Shown here: positions 8,134 through 16,630 of the stretch, piece by piece
How positions within the stretch are numbered: position 1 is the first letter of the stretch
How the letters are laid out: each line of letters opens with the position of its first letter
Made by a program: the position numbers and the translations under genes
The notes under the pieces: model-generated
Database searches by the model: none
The model's input: only the letters and a program-made list of their open reading frames with translations
Told to the model about the DNA's origin: nothing
Source of the DNA: SZUA-252 sp035716005
Lineage (GTDB): Bacteria; Eisenbacteria; RBG-16-71-46; SZUA-252
Assembly: GCA_035716005.1 (NCBI GenBank)
Contig: DASTKG010000025.1
Span: 1-64,000 of the forward strand
Reading direction: 5' to 3'
DNA: 64,000 nt

Positions 8134-8409
8134 ATGATGCTCCGCGTACGAGGCCGCCTTCCGTTCTTCGCCGGGCTCGCGCTCCTGCTCATGGGAGCGT
8201 GGCTCGCCATCGGGCTGCTCCATGGGCACCCTCACGATCCTTCCTGCCAGATCTGCAGCGCGCTTCAATACACCGCGGCGGAGCTGGTGGCTCCACCCGC
8301 CCTGGCCGAACCGGTCGCCGTCGAGATCGAACTCGCGCCGGCCCCGCCCGCCCACGTCGCCCCGACCAGCCACGCGACCCCGCGGGGCCGCGCTCCTCCC
8401 GCCGCCTAG
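8134..8409 (+). CDS. Small exported/anchored protein with HGHPHDPSCQIC motif
   Basis: A 91-residue protein. One N-terminal hydrophobic helix (FFAGLALLLMGAWLAIGLL) is followed at once by HGHPHDPSCQIC, a cluster of three histidines and a Cys-x2-Cys. The tail is Pro/Ala-rich and also contains histidines. Similar His/CxxC mini-proteins occur at the head of metal-uptake operons. Here it precedes an outer-membrane barrel and a ZnuA/ZnuB pair, so metal binding at the periplasmic face is a reasonable inference. The exact family is not recognised. Confidence 0.5.
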   Translation: MMLRVRGRLPFFAGLALLLMGAWLAIGLLHGHPHDPSCQICSALQYTAAELVAPPALAEPVAVEIELAPAPPAHVAPTSHATPRGRAPPAA

Positions 8410-8462
8410 CCTCCCCCGCTTCCCAGTTTCCGAAGTTTCACAACCGAACCACGGAGGCTCTC

Positions 8463-9596
8463 GTGCGCGCATTCGTTCGCGCGGCGATCGCGTTCCTGGC
8501 GCCCCTTGTCGCAGGCGCCGGACTCGCGACGGCCGCGTTCGCTCAACAGGAGTCGGGCTCCACGTCCGGGGCGCTCCCCCAGGGCGCGAATCTTCTCAAC
8601 CCCGCCGTCAGCGTCATCGGCTGGTTTCAGGGAGAAGCCGGCGACCGCATCCAGGAGGAAGGGACGTCGGCGTTCTCGCTCAAGGAGGCCGAGCTCGGAT
8701 TGCAGGCGAACGTCGATCCCTACAGCCGGGCCGATTTCTTCGTTTCGATGAGCCCGTCGGAGGGCCTCGACGTCGAGGAGGGGTACCTCACGCTCCTCGC
8801 GCTCCCGGCCGGGCTCTCCGCCAAGCTCGGGAAGTTCCGCGGCAATTTCGGGAAGTTCAATCGCACGCATCCGCCGGAGACGTCCTTCGCCGACCGGCCC
8901 CTCGCGGCGGAGCGATTCTTCGGCGAGGAAGGGTTGAGCGCCGAGGGCGTCTCGGCCTCGTGGCTGATTCCCTGGCTCCCCTTCTACGCCAATCTCGACG
9001 CCGAGGCCACGACGACGCCCGACCTCGGCGGCACGCCCGCCGCGTTCGCGCCCTACCGGGGCCAGGATCTTCTCTACCTCGGCCGCCTCTCCACTTTCTT
9101 CGACCTGAGCGAAGCGTCGAACATCGCCCTCGGCGGCTCCTACGCGAACGGCGCGAACGGATCGGCGCGGGCCGACTCCTCGAGCGACCCCGAAGCGATG
9201 CGCGCCCGCGTCGTCGGCGCCGATCTCACCTTCCGCTGGAAGAATCCCCGCCGCTCCATCTATCGCTCGCTGATCGCGCAGGTCGAGTGGATGGAGCGAA
9301 CCGCCGAGACGCTCGGCGGGCCCGACGTGACGCGCACCGGCGGCTTCGCCTGGGCCGATTTCCAGTTCGCGCGGCGGTGGCGCCTGGGAGGGCGTTACGA
9401 CTGGTCCGACAACCTCGACGCCTCGGAGGCGAAGCCCGCCACCGGCGTCCTCGGATTCCTCACGTTCAACCCCAGCGAGTTCGCCTCCATGAGCGGCCAG
9501 GTGAGCCGGCGGAGCCTCGAGGGCGGCACGAAGGAGACGCAGGTCTACTTCAAGACGACGTTCAACATCGGCCCGCACGGCGCCCACCCGTTCTGA
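8463..9596 (+). CDS. Outer-membrane barrel of a metal-uptake operon
   Basis: A 377-residue exported protein starting at GTG 8463 behind CGGAGGCTCTC. The signal peptide ends ATAAFA. The mature part alternates polar and apolar residues in barrel fashion and ends HGAHPF with a terminal Phe. It has no TonB box or plug domain, so it is a porin-type barrel rather than a TonB-dependent receptor. It lies 19 bases upstream of the ZnuA-like gene, and comparable 'zinc-regulated outer-membrane proteins' sit in this position in other didermic bacteria. Outer-membrane passage of metal or metal complexes is inferred. Confidence 0.65.
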   Translation: MRAFVRAAIAFLAPLVAGAGLATAAFAQQESGSTSGALPQGANLLNPAVSVIGWFQGEAGDRIQEEGTSAFSLKEAELGLQANVDPYSRADFFVSMSPSEGLDVEEGYLTLLALPAGLSAKLGKFRGNFGKFNRTHPPETSFADRPLAAERFFGEEGLSAEGVSASWLIPWLPFYANLDAEATTTPDLGGTPAAFAPYRGQDLLYLGRLSTFFDLSEASNIALGGSYANGANGSARADSSSDPEAMRARVVGADLTFRWKNPRRSIYRSLIAQVEWMERTAETLGGPDVTRTGGFAWADFQFARRWRLGGRYDWSDNLDASEAKPATGVLGFLTFNPSEFASMSGQVSRRSLEGGTKETQVYFKTTFNIGPHGAHPF

Positions 9597-9615
9597 GCCG
9601 AAAGGAGATAGATCC

Positions 9616-10611
9616 ATGATTCGACGCTTCGGAGGTCTCGCCCGCTTCGCCGGCGCCGCGATTCTCGCGCTCGGATTCCTCGCGCCGGGCGCGCGCATTC
9701 CCGTCTTCCAGGAGGATCCCGTGGCGGAGGTGGGCCGGGCCCACGCCGGCGGGAAGCTCGCCGTCGTCACCACCACGCAGGATCTCGCCTCCATCGCCGC
9801 CGAGATCGGCGGCGACCGGATCGACGTGGAATCGCTGGCGAAGGGCTATCAGGACCCGCACTTCGTCGACGCCAAGCCGTCCTATCTCGTGAAGCTCCGG
9901 AAGGCCGATCTCTTCATCGAGGTGGGCCGCGAACTGGAGATCGGCTGGGCGCCCGGCCTCATCAACAACGCCCGGAACAGCAAGATCCAGACGGGCGGCG
10001 CCGGCTTCCTCGACGCCTCCGCGAACGTGAAGATCCTCGAGCTGGGCGCGAAGGTCGGACGCGAGCAGGGCGACGTCCACCCGCTCGGGAATCCGCACTA
10101 CTGGCTCGATCCGGCGAACGGCCTCGTCGTGGCCGCCAACATCCGCGACGCGCTCTCTCGGCTCACGCCGGGCGACGCCCCCTACTATCGGCAGCGTTAC
10201 GCCGCGTTCGAGGCGAAGCTCACGGCGAAGTTGGAGGCGTGGAAGAAGACGGCCGCGTCGCTCGGGCTCACCGGCATGAACGTCGTCACCTATCACCGCT
10301 CCTGGCCCTACTTCGCCGAGGCGTTCGGGCTGAACGTCGTCGACTACGTGGAGCCTCGCCCCGGCGTGCCGCCGGCGCCGAAGCACGTGCAGGACCTGAT
10401 CGCGGCGATGAAGTCGGAAAAAGTGGGGCTCCTGATCGTCGAGCCCTACTTCGACCCGAAGCTATCGCAGCAGATCGCGCGGAACGCGGGGGTGCCGATG
10501 GTCGTGCTGCCGCCGTCGGTGGGGGCGGTGCCGCAGGCGACCGACTACCTGACGCTCTTCGACACGCAGCTCGACCTGATCCGGAAGGCTCTCACGGGAG
10601 GGAAGTCATGA
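9616..10611 (+). CDS. ZnuA/TroA-like metal ABC transporter substrate-binding protein
   Basis: A 331-residue periplasmic cluster A-I binding protein. The N-terminal hydrophobic segment acts as a signal. The core begins KLAVVTTTQDLASIAAEIGG. Metal-ligand motifs are visible: His in YQDPHFVDAKPS, His in LGNPHYWLDP, the YHRSWPYF segment and a late acidic position in VEPYFDPK. The long His-rich loop of true ZnuA is absent, which leaves Zn versus Mn open. It is preceded by GAAAGGAGATAG and overlaps the permease start (ATGA). Confidence 0.88.
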   Translation: MIRRFGGLARFAGAAILALGFLAPGARIPVFQEDPVAEVGRAHAGGKLAVVTTTQDLASIAAEIGGDRIDVESLAKGYQDPHFVDAKPSYLVKLRKADLFIEVGRELEIGWAPGLINNARNSKIQTGGAGFLDASANVKILELGAKVGREQGDVHPLGNPHYWLDPANGLVVAANIRDALSRLTPGDAPYYRQRYAAFEAKLTAKLEAWKKTAASLGLTGMNVVTYHRSWPYFAEAFGLNVVDYVEPRPGVPPAPKHVQDLIAAMKSEKVGLLIVEPYFDPKLSQQIARNAGVPMVVLPPSVGAVPQATDYLTLFDTQLDLIRKALTGGKS

Positions 10612-11441
10612 GCGACGCGTTCGCGCTTCTCCTCTGGCCGCTGCTCGCCTGCATCGCCATCGCGGGGATCCACGCCTATCTCGGATTTCACGTCGTGGAG
10701 CGGGGGGTCATCTTCGTCGACCTCGCGCTCGCGCAGGTCGCCGCGCTCGGCGCCACGATCGGCTTCCTCCTCGGCTACGACCTCCACGACCCGATGGCGG
10801 GATGGCTCTCCATGGGCGCCGTCGTCCTCGGCGCCGCGCTCATCTCCGTCCTGAAGGCCGAGAAGCGCCGCATTCCCCAGGAGGCCTTCATCGGCATCGT
10901 CTACGCCGTGGCGGCGGCGACCGCGATCCTGATCGTCGACCGCACGGCCGAGGGCGCCGAGCACATCAAGTTCATGTTCGTCGGAAATCTCCTCGCCGCC
11001 TCGCCGGGCGACGTGGCGCGCCTGGCGGCGCTCTACCTCGGCATCGGCGTCCTTCACTTCGTCTGGCGCCGGCCCTTCTTCGCGATCTCGCACGGACGCA
11101 CGGAGGGGATGTCCAAGACCGCGATCCGTCTCTGGGATTTCCTCTTCTATCTCACGTTCGGGCTCGTCGTCACGCAATCGGTGGCGGTGGCGGGCGTGCT
11201 CCTGGTCTTCTCGTACTTGATCGTGCCGTCGGTGATCGGGATGCTCGTCGCCGATTCGGCCCCGACCCGGCTCGCCGTCGGCTGGATCACCGGCGTGGCC
11301 GTGAGCGTGGCGGGGATGCTCGCCTCCTACCATCTCGACTTCCCGACCGGCGCCACCGTGGTGGCGACGTTCGGCCTGGCACTCCTCCTGGCGCTCGCGT
11401 ACCGCGGGGTGGTGCGGCGGGCGACCCCGGCGGAGGCGTAG
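10608..11441 (+). CDS. ZnuB/TroC-like metal ABC transporter permease
   Basis: A 277-residue inner-membrane permease with about eight helices, starting in an ATGA overlap with the binding-protein gene. GVIFVDLALAQVAALGATIGFLLG is the hallmark of ZnuB/MntB permeases, and VAVAGVLLVFSYLIVPSVIGML carries the late conserved helices. It pairs with the upstream binding protein. No ABC ATPase gene is found on either side (next are a small anchored protein and topoisomerase VI), so the ATPase must be encoded elsewhere. Confidence 0.9.
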   Translation: MSDAFALLLWPLLACIAIAGIHAYLGFHVVERGVIFVDLALAQVAALGATIGFLLGYDLHDPMAGWLSMGAVVLGAALISVLKAEKRRIPQEAFIGIVYAVAAATAILIVDRTAEGAEHIKFMFVGNLLAASPGDVARLAALYLGIGVLHFVWRRPFFAISHGRTEGMSKTAIRLWDFLFYLTFGLVVTQSVAVAGVLLVFSYLIVPSVIGMLVADSAPTRLAVGWITGVAVSVAGMLASYHLDFPTGATVVATFGLALLLALAYRGVVRRATPAEA

Positions 11442-11644
11442 CGGGCGGGAGCGCAGCCGGCCAGGAGGGGGGCGAAACCGAAGGGGCGCATTGGGCGTAG
11501 AATGGGAACCAGGGGCTGCCGCTCCGGGGTTCACGAGACCCTCGGATCCCGCGACACCGCGGCCATACGACGTTGCGGCCGCGAGCGTTGGGCGAAGATC
11601 CCCCCTTCCGCGGCGCCCTTGACCCTTTTCGCCGGAGGTACCCC

Positions 11645-12049
11645 GTGGCACGCGGAAGAACCCTGCTCGTCGTCGTGGCCTTCGCGGCCTTTTGCCTGGC
11701 GCTCGGCTATTGGTGGAGCCTTCGGGTCGGCCTTCCCCTGACGGGGACGAAGCCCTGGTGGTACGGGAAGGACGCCCACGTGCGCGTCCAGGTCCTGGAG
11801 GACGGCCACGACATGGCCACCGTGTCGATGCGGCTCCCGAAGGGGATGATGGACACGATGGTCGCGCTCGGGACGGACGCGAAGATCGTACTCGACAAGG
11901 ACGAGACGGTCGTCGGCTTCTCCGACTCGAAGAGCGCGCACGAGATCCATCTGCGCGACATCTGGAAGGACCTGCAGCGGCTCCCCAAGGGGGAGAAGCT
12001 CACGGTCCACAAGCCCGGCTCGACCCTCACGATCTGGATCGAGGCGTAG
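11645..12049 (+). CDS. Small membrane-anchored protein of unknown function
   Basis: A 134-residue protein starting at GTG 11645 behind GCCGGAGGTACCCC. One N-terminal helix (LLVVVAFAAFCLALGYWW) is followed by a roughly 100-residue domain with VRVQVLEDG, ATVSMRLPKGMMDTMVALG and a C-terminal TLTIWIEA. The short strands and the MRLPK..MD pattern resemble small signalling-type domains, but I do not recognise a family. About 200 bases of GC-rich spacer separate it from the permease, so it may have its own promoter. It converges with top6A. Confidence 0.5.
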   Translation: MARGRTLLVVVAFAAFCLALGYWWSLRVGLPLTGTKPWWYGKDAHVRVQVLEDGHDMATVSMRLPKGMMDTMVALGTDAKIVLDKDETVVGFSDSKSAHEIHLRDIWKDLQRLPKGEKLTVHKPGSTLTIWIEA

Positions 12050-12064
12050 CTCCGCTCCCGACGG

Positions 12065-13150
12065 CTACGGCAGGAACCGCTCCGGATGCGCGATCTTCTG
12101 GGGCAGGTACTCGTCCATCACGTAGTTGAGCCCGTGCGCCGCCAGCGCCTGCTGCTCGGCGCGGACCCCCATGGAGACCAGGTGCTCCATCGCCTTCGCC
12201 CACGCCTTGTGGTGCTTGAAGAAGGGGTCGTTCTTGATGGCGTCCTTCGCCCGCTTCACGTCGACGTCCTTCAGCGGATGCGTCGGCAGCTTGTAGTCGA
12301 TGATGTCCTGCGGCGTGATGCCTAGAAAGCGCGCCTGCGGCACGCAGAAGAACTCGTTGATGTGCGCCGCGTTCCCCGAGCCGACCTTGAAGGTGCGGTA
12401 GATGTTCGAGATTCCGTACGGGTCTCCGTCGACGAAGACGTAGACCGGAATCTTCTTGTCGTCGGCCAGGCGGCGGATGAAGCGCCGGCAGGCCCGCGTC
12501 GGCACGCCCCCCATCGAGACCAGGATGCAGTTCGCCTTCTTCCAGTAGCCGTGCTTCACGAGGCGCTGGAACATGCCGGCCGTCTCGATGACGAGGATGA
12601 ATTTCGCCTTCGTCTCGAACTTCAGATGCTCGACCGAGATCGGGATCGAGTAGGCGCCGCTCCCGAATTGCGTGCAGTCGATGCGGATCGGCTTCCCCGT
12701 CTCCCCGTCCTTGTCGACGACGACGAGGGCGCCCGAAACGTCGCCCCCCTTCTCCTCGGGCGCGAAGCCCATCTGCTCGCGGTTCACCTCGAAGAGCGCT
12801 TCGACGTCGTCCATCACCGTGTCGGACTCCGTCTGCTCCAGGAAACGCGCGTCGCCCCAGTTCTTCGAGACGTAGTAGGCCTCTCGCTTCGTGGCGATGT
12901 CGTCGGTCTCGACCAGCGTCTTCGAGAGCGCCATCATGCGGAGCGTTTGGGCGAAGGTCTTCACCGTGTTCACGGTGAGGGTCCGCTCCTTCTTCATGCC
13001 GCGGATCTCGAAGTAGCCGTCCTTCTCCACGTACTTCACGTTCGCCAGCGAGCGGACGGGGAACTTCATCGTCGGCTTCTTCCGCTTGAGAATCTGGTCC
13101 TCGACGTTCTGCGCTTCCTTCCTGATCTTCGGTACCAGGTTCCCGCTCAT
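12065..13150 (-). CDS. top6A: DNA topoisomerase VI subunit A
   Basis: A 361-residue Spo11/Top6A-family subunit that cleaves both DNA strands in a type IIB reaction. The winged-helix domain carries KREAYYVSKNW; the second tyrosine of the pair (Tyr93) aligns with the catalytic residue. The Toprim domain has Glu189 in ILVIETAGMF and the Mg-binding Asp241/Asp243 in VDGDPYGISN, so all catalytic elements are present. Its start overlaps the stop of the B subunit by four bases (ATGA), giving the usual B-A gene pair. Topo VI relaxes and decatenates DNA; it is standard in archaea and plants but scattered in bacteria. Confidence 0.95.
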   Translation of the reverse strand: MSGNLVPKIRKEAQNVEDQILKRKKPTMKFPVRSLANVKYVEKDGYFEIRGMKKERTLTVNTVKTFAQTLRMMALSKTLVETDDIATKREAYYVSKNWGDARFLEQTESDTVMDDVEALFEVNREQMGFAPEEKGGDVSGALVVVDKDGETGKPIRIDCTQFGSGAYSIPISVEHLKFETKAKFILVIETAGMFQRLVKHGYWKKANCILVSMGGVPTRACRRFIRRLADDKKIPVYVFVDGDPYGISNIYRTFKVGSGNAAHINEFFCVPQARFLGITPQDIIDYKLPTHPLKDVDVKRAKDAIKNDPFFKHHKAWAKAMEHLVSMGVRAEQQALAAHGLNYVMDEYLPQKIAHPERFLP

Positions 13151-14811
13151 GTGCGGCTCCGTTCCAGGACGTCCTTGAGGGTGGCGCAGACCTTGTCGCG
13201 CTCCTTGTCGCTGATGTCCAGGATCTCCTGGAGCGCGATGCCGATGTGGGGGATGTACTTCTCGATGTAGGAGCGCTTCTTCTCCTCGTCCGCCTCGCGG
13301 ATGCCGCGCCGGATGTAGATGCCGAGCTTCCGGCCCACGTCCTGGAGGGCGAGCTTGATCTCCTTCATGATCTCGGGGTAGGAGGCGACCGCCTCCTTCG
13401 ACTCCGACGTGAAGGGCACCCAGACCGACGCGATGTGGACCATGAGGATCATCGGCGCGGTGGGGAGCGCTCCCTTCGACTGCTGGAGCCCGTACGCCTT
13501 CCAGTTCGTCTGGATCACCGACTTCGAGACGGCGCAGGCCGACTGCTGATAGAGGAGCGGCACGCGGTTCGCGAAGCGGAGCATCGTGATCAGCTCGTCG
13601 CCCGGGAGCGATTCGCCGCCGTAGGCGAGCGCCGCCTCCACGCAGAAGGGATTCCCGCGGTAGACGGCCGGCGAGCGCGACGTGGCCGCGTAGAACTTGG
13701 CCTCCACCTGCTTCTTCATCCCCGCGAGGAGCAGCTCCTCGCCGATCGGCGAGAGGACGTTCGACGGCGGCGCCATCAGCTTCGTCGCCTGGATCGCCTT
13801 GTAGAGCGCCTCCGCCTGGTCGCGCGCCGCCTTGTGCGGCGAGTACGAGGGCGGGAGCATGGCGGTCGCGGCGATCTCGTCGGCCGAGGCGGCGCTCACG
13901 CGCGAGAACTCGCTCGTGAGGAATCCCTGGAGATTCTTCGCCTTCGTCTCATGGAGCATCTTGAGAAGGATGCCGAGCTCCACGCCGTGCGGGTGGGGCT
14001 TGATCTCCTTCGGCGGAATCGGCAATTCGTGCGCCACGCGGGCGTACTCGACGCGCTCGCCCTTCGGATCGACGTAGGTGATCTGCGCGTGCGGATTGGC
14101 GATGGCGGTCTGCTCCACGTAGCCGTCGACCGAGTGGCGCCCCTTCTTGTAGGTCGCCTCGATCTCCAGCTCCACGCGCGTTCCGTGCGCGGGGATCCAC
14201 TGCACCTCGTGATCCGCCACGACGACCGGCCGGTTCGCGCGCGTGTCGATCTGGATCTCGAAGCGATGCGCCGGCTTTCCGGCCCCGGGCTTCGAAATCA
14301 CGTCGATCGCCTTCCCGGTGGTGAGCTGCCCGTACATGGCCGCCGCCGAGATGCCAATTCCCTGCTGTCCGCGCGACTGGCGGAGGCGATGGAACTTGGA
14401 GCCGTAGAGGAGCTGCCCGAAGATGCGCGGCACCTGCGCCTTCACGATCCCCGGGCCGTTGTCCTGCACGGCCACGCGGTAGCGCGTCTCGTTGATCTCC
14501 TGGATCTCGATCAGGAGGTCGGGAAGGATGCCGGCCTCCTCGCACGCGTCGAGCGCGTTGTCGACGGCCTCCTTCACCGTGGTGAGGAGGGCCTTCGCGG
14601 GGCTGTCGAATCCGAGGAGATGGCGGTTCTTGGTGAAGAACTCGCTGACCGAGATCTCGCGCTGCTTCTCGGCCATGTCGGCGGCGGTGAGCTGCACGAC
14701 TTTCGGGGGCTGCTTCGGGCCGCGCTTCACGGCCCGGGCCGGCGCCGGCGGTTTGGCGGCGGCGGCTCGCTTGCCGCCGGTGCTCGTCTTCTTCGCGGTC
14801 GCTCCGCTCAT
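13147..14811 (-). CDS. top6B: DNA topoisomerase VI subunit B
   Basis: A 554-residue GHKL ATPase subunit that clamps DNA and drives strand passage. A Lys/Ala/Pro-rich N-terminal extension (about residues 1-37) precedes the ATP-binding fold. Motifs are KEAVDNALDACEEA (Glu81 and Asn85 of the N-box), QDNGPGI (117-122) and GQQGIGISAA (148-157). The transducer domain follows, ending IRRGIREADEEKKRSYIEKY. Length and order match archaeal Top6B. The extended basic tail is unusual and could contact DNA. No gyrase gene is in the window. Confidence 0.95.
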   Translation of the reverse strand: MSGATAKKTSTGGKRAAAAKPPAPARAVKRGPKQPPKVVQLTAADMAEKQREISVSEFFTKNRHLLGFDSPAKALLTTVKEAVDNALDACEEAGILPDLLIEIQEINETRYRVAVQDNGPGIVKAQVPRIFGQLLYGSKFHRLRQSRGQQGIGISAAAMYGQLTTGKAIDVISKPGAGKPAHRFEIQIDTRANRPVVVADHEVQWIPAHGTRVELEIEATYKKGRHSVDGYVEQTAIANPHAQITYVDPKGERVEYARVAHELPIPPKEIKPHPHGVELGILLKMLHETKAKNLQGFLTSEFSRVSAASADEIAATAMLPPSYSPHKAARDQAEALYKAIQATKLMAPPSNVLSPIGEELLLAGMKKQVEAKFYAATSRSPAVYRGNPFCVEAALAYGGESLPGDELITMLRFANRVPLLYQQSACAVSKSVIQTNWKAYGLQQSKGALPTAPMILMVHIASVWVPFTSESKEAVASYPEIMKEIKLALQDVGRKLGIYIRRGIREADEEKKRSYIEKYIPHIGIALQEILDISDKERDKVCATLKDVLERSRT

Positions 14812-15133
14812 GGATTCCCTTCCCTCACATCCCCTGGTGAACTTCCTTAAACCGCCGGGACTCTACCCCCCGCGGCGCGGCGCCGCAAGGCCGGCGGCGG
14901 CTCGGAACTGGCCGGCGACCGAAAATCGGCCCGACCTTGCCCGGTCGGAACGCCCGCCCGCGCGTCCGAGGCGGCCCGCCGCTCGCGGGCGCAACCGCCT
15001 GCTAAAGCGTCCGCTCCACCCATGGCCGGCCCCGGCGCCCCACCCCTCGTCCGATGCCCGCCGGGGTGGCACGCCCATTGCGATTTGCATCGCCAGGCCA
15101 TCGTCCGTCCATTTCTCGAACCGGAGGCAGATC
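14812..15133. other. Intergenic region between divergent top6B and the pilus ATPase-like gene
   Basis: 322 bases of very GC-rich sequence without a supported gene on either strand. It must hold the promoters of both divergent operons, but no convincing -35/-10 pair is visible. The only features I can point to are a somewhat AT-richer patch around 15080-15120 and the GGAGG ribosome site at 15123-15127 for the rightward gene. Confidence 0.5.
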
Positions 15134-16630
15134 GTGAGCTCGACTCCCCGTCCGACGCGCCGCATGACGTCCATCCTGCTCGACTGCGGCCTCGTCACGT
15201 CCGAGCAGATCGAGCGGGCCGTCTCCCGCCAGACGGAGACCGGCCGCATGATCGGCGAGACGCTGGTCGAGCTCGGCTTCACCACCGAGGAGAGCATCAT
15301 CTGGGCTCTCTCGAAGCAGCTCGGCGTTCCGTTCGCCGACGTGCAGCCCGAGGCCATCGATCAGGAGCTGGTCCGCCGCTTCCCCGAATCGCTCCTCCGG
15401 CGCACGCAGGCCGTTCCGCTCTTCCGTTCGCCGGAGGGCGTGACGGTCGCCTGCGCCGATCCCTCCGATCACGAAGCGGTCGCCGCGCTCCAGGAAGCCT
15501 CCGACGGCGCCGTCTCGTTCGTCATCGGCGGTCCGGCCTCGATCCGCCGCGCCCTCGACACCGTGCTCGGCCCGTCGCGGCCGACGCCGGCCGAGGCGCG
15601 CGTGGCCGTGCTGACCACCGGCGACGAGCCGCCGGCCAGCGACATCGTCTGGGACCGCGGCGGACGGAACTTCCTCCTCTTCCACCTCCACACGGCCCGG
15701 GAGAAGAAGGCGTCGGAGATCCACTTCATTCCGACCCCCTCCTCGCTGACGGTCTCGTATCGCACGGAGCACGGGCTCGAGACGCAGTCGAACGAGCTGC
15801 CGGAGACGGCGCTCTACCTCCGGACCCGGCTCCACTCGCTCGGCATCCCCGATCTCGATCACGGCGACGCCACGACCGCGCGCGGACGCACGACGGTCGA
15901 TCTCGACGGCGGCCGGATCGCGCTCGACGTCTTCCACGCGCGGACCATCGGCGGGGTGGCCACCGTGATTCGACTGAGCCCGCTTCCGCACGAGGCGCCC
16001 GAACTCTCCGCGCTCGGCCTCTCGCCCATCGGCGAGGCCGAGATCCGGGAATTCGTCGACGGCCCCGAGGGCATCGTGCTCGTCACCGGGCCGCCGCGCT
16101 CGGGAGGCTCCATGGTTCTCGCCGCGCTCGCCGCGCTCGCCGCGCGGCCCGAGCGGCGCATTCTGGTTCTGGACGACGGATCGGCCGCGCCCTACCCGCG
16201 CGACTCGGTCCGCGTCTACACGTCGCCCTCGGGATCGTGCGTCCAGAGGGAGCCCCGGGCCACGAGCGGCGAGCGCTGGGACTCGCTCGCGCTCGGCCTG
16301 GGGGCCGACGTGGTCGTGCTCGACGGAACGCTCTGCGGCGAGTCGATCGCCGACGTCCTCTCCGGGGCCACGGTCGGACGGCTCGTCTTCGCGCGCACCG
16401 ACTGGCTCGACGCGAAGGCGCTCCTCGCCTACCTCGCGTCGCGCCCCGCCGGCAGGGCGGTGCTTCGCGACCGCCCGTTCGCGCTCGTTTCTCTCCCCAG
16501 CTGCCGTCACGAGGGGGCCGAAGCCTGGACGTCGCACGACGACGCCGACGGGCGGGCCGGCTGCCTCGAAGTCACCCTCCTTTCGGATGAAGATCGAGAT
16601 GCGCTGGCGCGCGGAGGTAAGGCCCGATGA
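15134..16630 (+). CDS. PilB/GspE-like protein with degenerate ATPase site (pseudo-ATPase)
   Basis: A 498-residue protein starting at GTG 15134 behind GGAGGCAGATC. Residues about 10-150 are an MshEN/GspE N-terminal domain (SILLDCGLVTSEQIERAV, ALSKQLGVPFADVQPEAID), of the kind that binds c-di-GMP in some PilB/MshE proteins. The remainder follows the PilB/PilT ATPase layout, but the Walker A position reads VTGPPRSGGSM instead of GPTGSGKS/T, so the catalytic lysine is gone. The Walker B/Asp-box region (VVVLDGTLCGESIADVL) lacks the usual acidic GE. Hydrolysis is therefore unlikely, and a regulatory or scaffolding role is inferred. The gene overlaps pilT by four bases. Confidence 0.8.
   Translation: MSSTPRPTRRMTSILLDCGLVTSEQIERAVSRQTETGRMIGETLVELGFTTEESIIWALSKQLGVPFADVQPEAIDQELVRRFPESLLRRTQAVPLFRSPEGVTVACADPSDHEAVAALQEASDGAVSFVIGGPASIRRALDTVLGPSRPTPAEARVAVLTTGDEPPASDIVWDRGGRNFLLFHLHTAREKKASEIHFIPTPSSLTVSYRTEHGLETQSNELPETALYLRTRLHSLGIPDLDHGDATTARGRTTVDLDGGRIALDVFHARTIGGVATVIRLSPLPHEAPELSALGLSPIGEAEIREFVDGPEGIVLVTGPPRSGGSMVLAALAALAARPERRILVLDDGSAAPYPRDSVRVYTSPSGSCVQREPRATSGERWDSLALGLGADVVVLDGTLCGESIADVLSGATVGRLVFARTDWLDAKALLAYLASRPAGRAVLRDRPFALVSLPSCRHEGAEAWTSHDDADGRAGCLEVTLLSDEDRDALARGGKAR

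Noticed and set aside
12065..13150. Spo11-like standalone recombinase
   Set aside because: The gene is coupled to a full topo VI B subunit, so it is Top6A.
13246..14850. + strand open frame opposite top6B
   Set aside because: Antisense shadow of a gene with intact GHKL motifs; no recognisable domain or ribosome site.
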